From NCBI GenBank assembly GCA_963966185.1, contig CAWZYM010000102.1, forward strand, positions 275,001-339,000: DNA of 64,000 nt, read 5' to 3'. The stretch is from Rhabditoides inermis. Its lineage: Eukaryota > Nematoda > Chromadorea > Rhabditida > Rhabditidae. The notes beneath the pieces were generated by a model. It did not search any database. It saw only the letters and a program-made list of their open reading frames with translations, and was not told the DNA's origin. Shown piece by piece: positions 60,530 to 64,000 of the stretch. The first letter of the stretch is position 1. Every line of letters begins with the position of its first letter. Made by a program: the position numbers and the translations under genes.

Positions 60530-63340
60530 CATAGAAGGCGATCCGGGCACGCTCCGCGCGCCTCCACGGTTAAAGTATATCAGTATATCAGTAATTATAA
60601 TAAAACATTGATCACTGATACTGATATGCATTTTCTCCGACTTTTTGATCTTTTACTCTTTCGTTTGCACATAGAGGGCGCTCCGGCACGCTTCGCGCGC
60701 ATCCGCGGTCAAAGTCTATCAGTATATCAGTAATAATAAGAATATATTGATCACTGCTACTGATATGCATTTTCTCCGACTCTCTGATCGTTCACTTTCT
60801 CGTATGCACATAAAAAGCGCTTCGGCACGCTTCGCGCGCCTCCGCGGTCAAAGTCGATCAGTAGAGCAGTAATACCAAGACTATATTTATCACTGCTACT
60901 GATATGCATTTTCTCCAACTCTCTGATCTTTCACTCTCTCGTATGCACATAGAAAGCGCTCCGGCACGCTTCGCGCGCCTCCGCGGTCAAAGTCGATCAG
61001 TAGATCAGTAATAATGAGACTGTATTGATTACTGCTACTGATATGCATTTTCTTCGACTCTCTGATCTTTCACTTTCTCGTATGCACATAGAAAGCGCTC
61101 CGGCACGCTCCGCGCGCCTCCGCGGTCAAAGTATATCAGTAGATCAGTAATAACAAGACTATATTTATCATTGCTACTGATATGCATTTTCTCCGACTCT
61201 CTGATAGTTCACTTTCTCGTATGCACATAGAAAGCGATCCGGCACGCTTCGCGCGCCTCCGCGGTCAAATCCTATCAGTAGATCAATAATTAAAATAATA
61301 TAATTTCACTGCTACTGATATGCAATCTCTCCTACTCTCTGATCTTTCACTCTCTCGTATGCACATAGAAAGCGCTCCGGCACGCTTCGCGCGCCTCCGC
61401 GGTCAACGTATATCAGTAGATCAGTAATTATAAAAAATATAATGTCACTGCTACTGATATGCATTCTCTCCTACTCTCTGATCTTTCACTCTCTCGTATG
61501 CACATAGAAAGCGCTCCGGCACGCTTCGCGCGCCTCCGCGGTCAAAGTCGATCAGTAGATCAGTAATAATGAGACTGTATTGATTACTGCTACTGATATG
61601 CATTTTCTTCGACTCTCTGATCTTTCACTTTCTCGTATGCACATAGAAAGCGCTCCGGCACGCTCCGCGCGCCTCCGCGGTCAAAGTATATCAGTAGATC
61701 AGTAATAACAAGAATATATTGATCACTGCTACTGATATGCATTTTCTCCGACTCTCTGATCGTTCACTTTCTCGTATGCACATAAAAAGCGCTTCGGCAC
61801 GCTTCGCGCGCCTCCGCGGTCAAAGTCGATCAGTAGATCAGTAATACCAAGACTATATTTATCACTGCTACTGATATGCATTTTCTCCAACTCTCTGATC
61901 TTTCACTCTCTCGTATGCACATAGAAAGCGCTCCGGCACGCTTCGCGCGCCTCCGCGGTCAAAGTCGATCAGTAGATCAGTAATAATAAGACTGTATTGA
62001 TTACTGCTACTGATATGCATTTTCTTCGACTCTCTGATCTTTCACTTTCTCGTATGCACATAGAAAGCGCTCCGGCACGCTCCGCGCGCCTCCGCGGTCA
62101 AAGTATATCAGTAGATCAGTAATAACAAGACTATATTTATCACTGCTACTGATATGCATTTTCTCCGACTCTCTGATAGTTCACTTTCTCGTATGCACAT
62201 AGAAAGCGATCCGGCACGCTTCGCGCGCCTCCGCGGTCAAATCCTATCAGTAGATCAATAATTAAAATAATATAATTTCACTGCTACTGATATGCATTCT
62301 CTCCTACTCTCTGATCTTTCACTCTCTCGTATGCACATAGAGGGCGCTCCGGCACGCTTCGCGCGCCTCCGCGGTCAAAGCCTATCAGTAGATCAGTAAT
62401 TATAAAAAATATAATGTCACTGCTACTGATATGCATTCTCTCCTACTCTCTGATCTTTCACTCTCTCGTAAGCACATAGAGGGCGCTCCGGCACGCTTCG
62501 CGCGCCTCCGCGGTCAAAGCCGATCAGTATATCAGTAATTATAATAAAACATTGATCACTGATACTGATATGCATTTTCTCCGACTCTCTGATCGTTCAC
62601 TCTCTCGTATGCACATAGAGGGCGCTCCGGCACGCTTCGCGCGCCTCCGCGGTCAAATCCTATCAGTAGATCATTAAAAATAAGAATATACTGATCACTG
62701 CTACTGATATGCATTTTCTCCGACTCTCTGATCGTTCCCTCTCTCGTATGCACATAGAAAGCGCTCCGGTACGCTTCGCGCGCCTCCGCGGTCAAAGCCT
62801 ATCAGTAGATCAGTAATTATAATAATATACTGATCACTGATACTGATATGCCTTCTCTCCTACTCTCTGATCTTTTACTCTCTCGTACGCACATAGAAAG
62901 CGCTCCGGCACGCTTCGCGCGCCTCCGCGGTCAATGCCGATCAGTAGATGAGTAATTATAATAATATCTTGATCACTGTAACTGATATGCATTTTCTCCA
63001 ACTCTCTGATCGTTCACTCTCTCGTATGCACATAGAGGGCGCTCCGGCACGCTTCGCGCGCCTCCGCGGTCAAAGCCGATTAGTATGTCAGTAATTATAA
63101 TAATATATTGATCACTGCTACTGATATGCATTCTCTCCTACTCTCTGATCTTTTACTCTCTCGTACGCACATAAAAAGTGCTCCGGCACGCTTCGCGCGC
63201 CTCCGCGGTCAAAGTCGATCAGTAGATCAGTAATTACAATAATATTTAGATCACTGATACTGATATGCATTCTCTTCTACTGTCTGATCTTTTACTCTCT
63301 CGTATGCCCTTAGAGGGCGCTCCGGCACACTCCCTATCAG
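60530..63340 (-). repeat. 139-bp satellite array in E12
   Basis: About 20 monomers. The order of variant monomers at both ends follows that of the E0 array, with an extra block duplicated in the middle (a variant with AATACCAAGACTATATTTAT at about 60870 and again at 61845). Confidence 0.95.
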
Positions 63341-63415
63341 TAGCTGGTTGACAATTATTATTTATTATAGATCCAAGTTTAATTTATAGTTGTCACTGGT
63401 CTAATATTATAAAAT

Positions 63416-63419
<4 letters not shown>

Positions 63420-63457
<38 letters not shown>

Positions 63458-63517
63458 TCGAAAGAGGAAGAGAGGAAGAGAGTGAGAGAGGGAGAGAAAG
63501 AGAGGGAGAGAGACGAA

Positions 63518-63573
<56 letters not shown>
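63420..63573 (+). repeat. GA microsatellite in E12
   Basis: GA tract with a few GTGATCG, GGAA and GACGAAA interruptions, at the usual place between array and tail. Confidence 0.95.
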
Positions 63574-63576
<3 letters not shown>

Positions 63577-64000
63577 TGAGAAAAGGAGAGAGATGAGAAA
63601 AAGAGTTTACATATTATTTCGCCTCGCCTCACTTCCCTGATTGAATATAGATGGACGTGAGTGCATATAGTAATGTTTTATTGTATTTACTCAGAATATG
63701 GTAATCGCGCAGTTTGTTGGAGTGTGGTGAGCTGTTTCGTAGTGCATGGTGCTGTTCTGGCTCATTTGCACAATTTACTGTTTCTTTCTCTAACAGCAGA
63801 CAGACTGGCAGCTGGCGCACTCTCACCTCGCCACACTCTCTCGTCGCGGGGCAATAAAACGACGTCGATTAGAGGAATTTAATTGATAGCGAGCGTCAGA
63901 GGTCACAAAAAGATGCAAATTTTGGTAGAAGTGTAGTGGCCACCTATATACATGTTGTAGTGAAGGGAGACCTTACACGATTGCCTAGTTTTCTTGAACA

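Larger units (their letters stand above)
60250..64000 (-). mobile_element. Helitron-like element, cut by window edge (E12)
   Basis: The 3' hairpin bounded by CTAG (60250), leader, 139-bp array (60530-63340), GA tract (63420-63573) and part of the 5' tail are present; the 5' end lies beyond the window. Its leader and first monomers match E0 closely, including rare variants such as GGCGATCCGGGCACG. Confidence 0.8.

Overview
This window is repeat DNA from an animal genome, most likely an invertebrate. I find no host protein-coding gene, rRNA gene or convincing functional tRNA gene. The evidence is a decayed Penelope-like retroelement of the Naiad type (known from many invertebrate phyla), trains of non-autonomous Helitron-like elements, a roughly 17 kb 163-bp satellite array, several miniature inverted-repeat elements, tRNA-like SINE remnants and long GA/CT tracts. 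The species cannot be named from sequence alone. Long reading frames outside the Penelope element are by-products of CT/GA tracts or of satellite monomers.

Layout. 1-3893 is mostly single-copy DNA with no recognisable gene; it holds a perfect 111-bp direct repeat (134 and 2341), a cluster of GGGAA-N4-TTCCC dyads and a perfect 19-bp hairpin. 3894-21603 is a 163-bp satellite (about 94 monomers) interrupted by a 367-bp hAT-type MITE (13424-13790, 8-bp target duplication) and by a 2029-bp Helitron-like element (17743-19771) sitting exactly between A and T. For both insertions a neighbouring higher-order copy of the satellite preserves the empty site. 21609-25442 is a minus-strand Helitron-like element built from a 5' tail, GA microsatellite, 139-bp satellite and 3' hairpin. 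25443-30222 is the Naiad-type element on the minus strand: GIY-YIG endonuclease first, then a CxC linker, then reverse transcriptase, flanked by about 800-bp pseudo-LTRs. 30416-33166 holds a Helitron 5' fragment and a 2.1 kb purine-strand minisatellite. 33274-33762 is a MITE with perfect 142-bp arms.

From 33.8 kb to the right edge the window is almost entirely two trains of head-to-tail Helitron-like elements. The plus-strand train (33.8-46.03 kb) and the minus-strand train (46.1-64.0 kb) converge at a fusion near 46033. Element borders are abutting CTAG|TC junctions: the 3' end of one element directly meets the 5' end of the next. The shared 5' terminus resembles TCGCC...TAAAATGTCCTATGG; the 3' terminus is one to three GC-rich hairpins and CTAG. 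Two internal body types are seen: one with dense GTAAACAA (forkhead-consensus) and ATTTGCAT (octamer) motifs, and one with a CT microsatellite and a 139-bp satellite array.

The most interesting reading is that satellite and transposon are one system here. The GC-rich core of the 139-bp monomer closely matches, in the same orientation, the Helitron 3' terminal hairpin. This suggests that the satellite monomer is a transposon 3' end that was repeatedly bypassed and re-copied, and that whole arrays then move as Helitron cargo. No Rep/helicase is present, so any mobility would depend on a protein encoded elsewhere.
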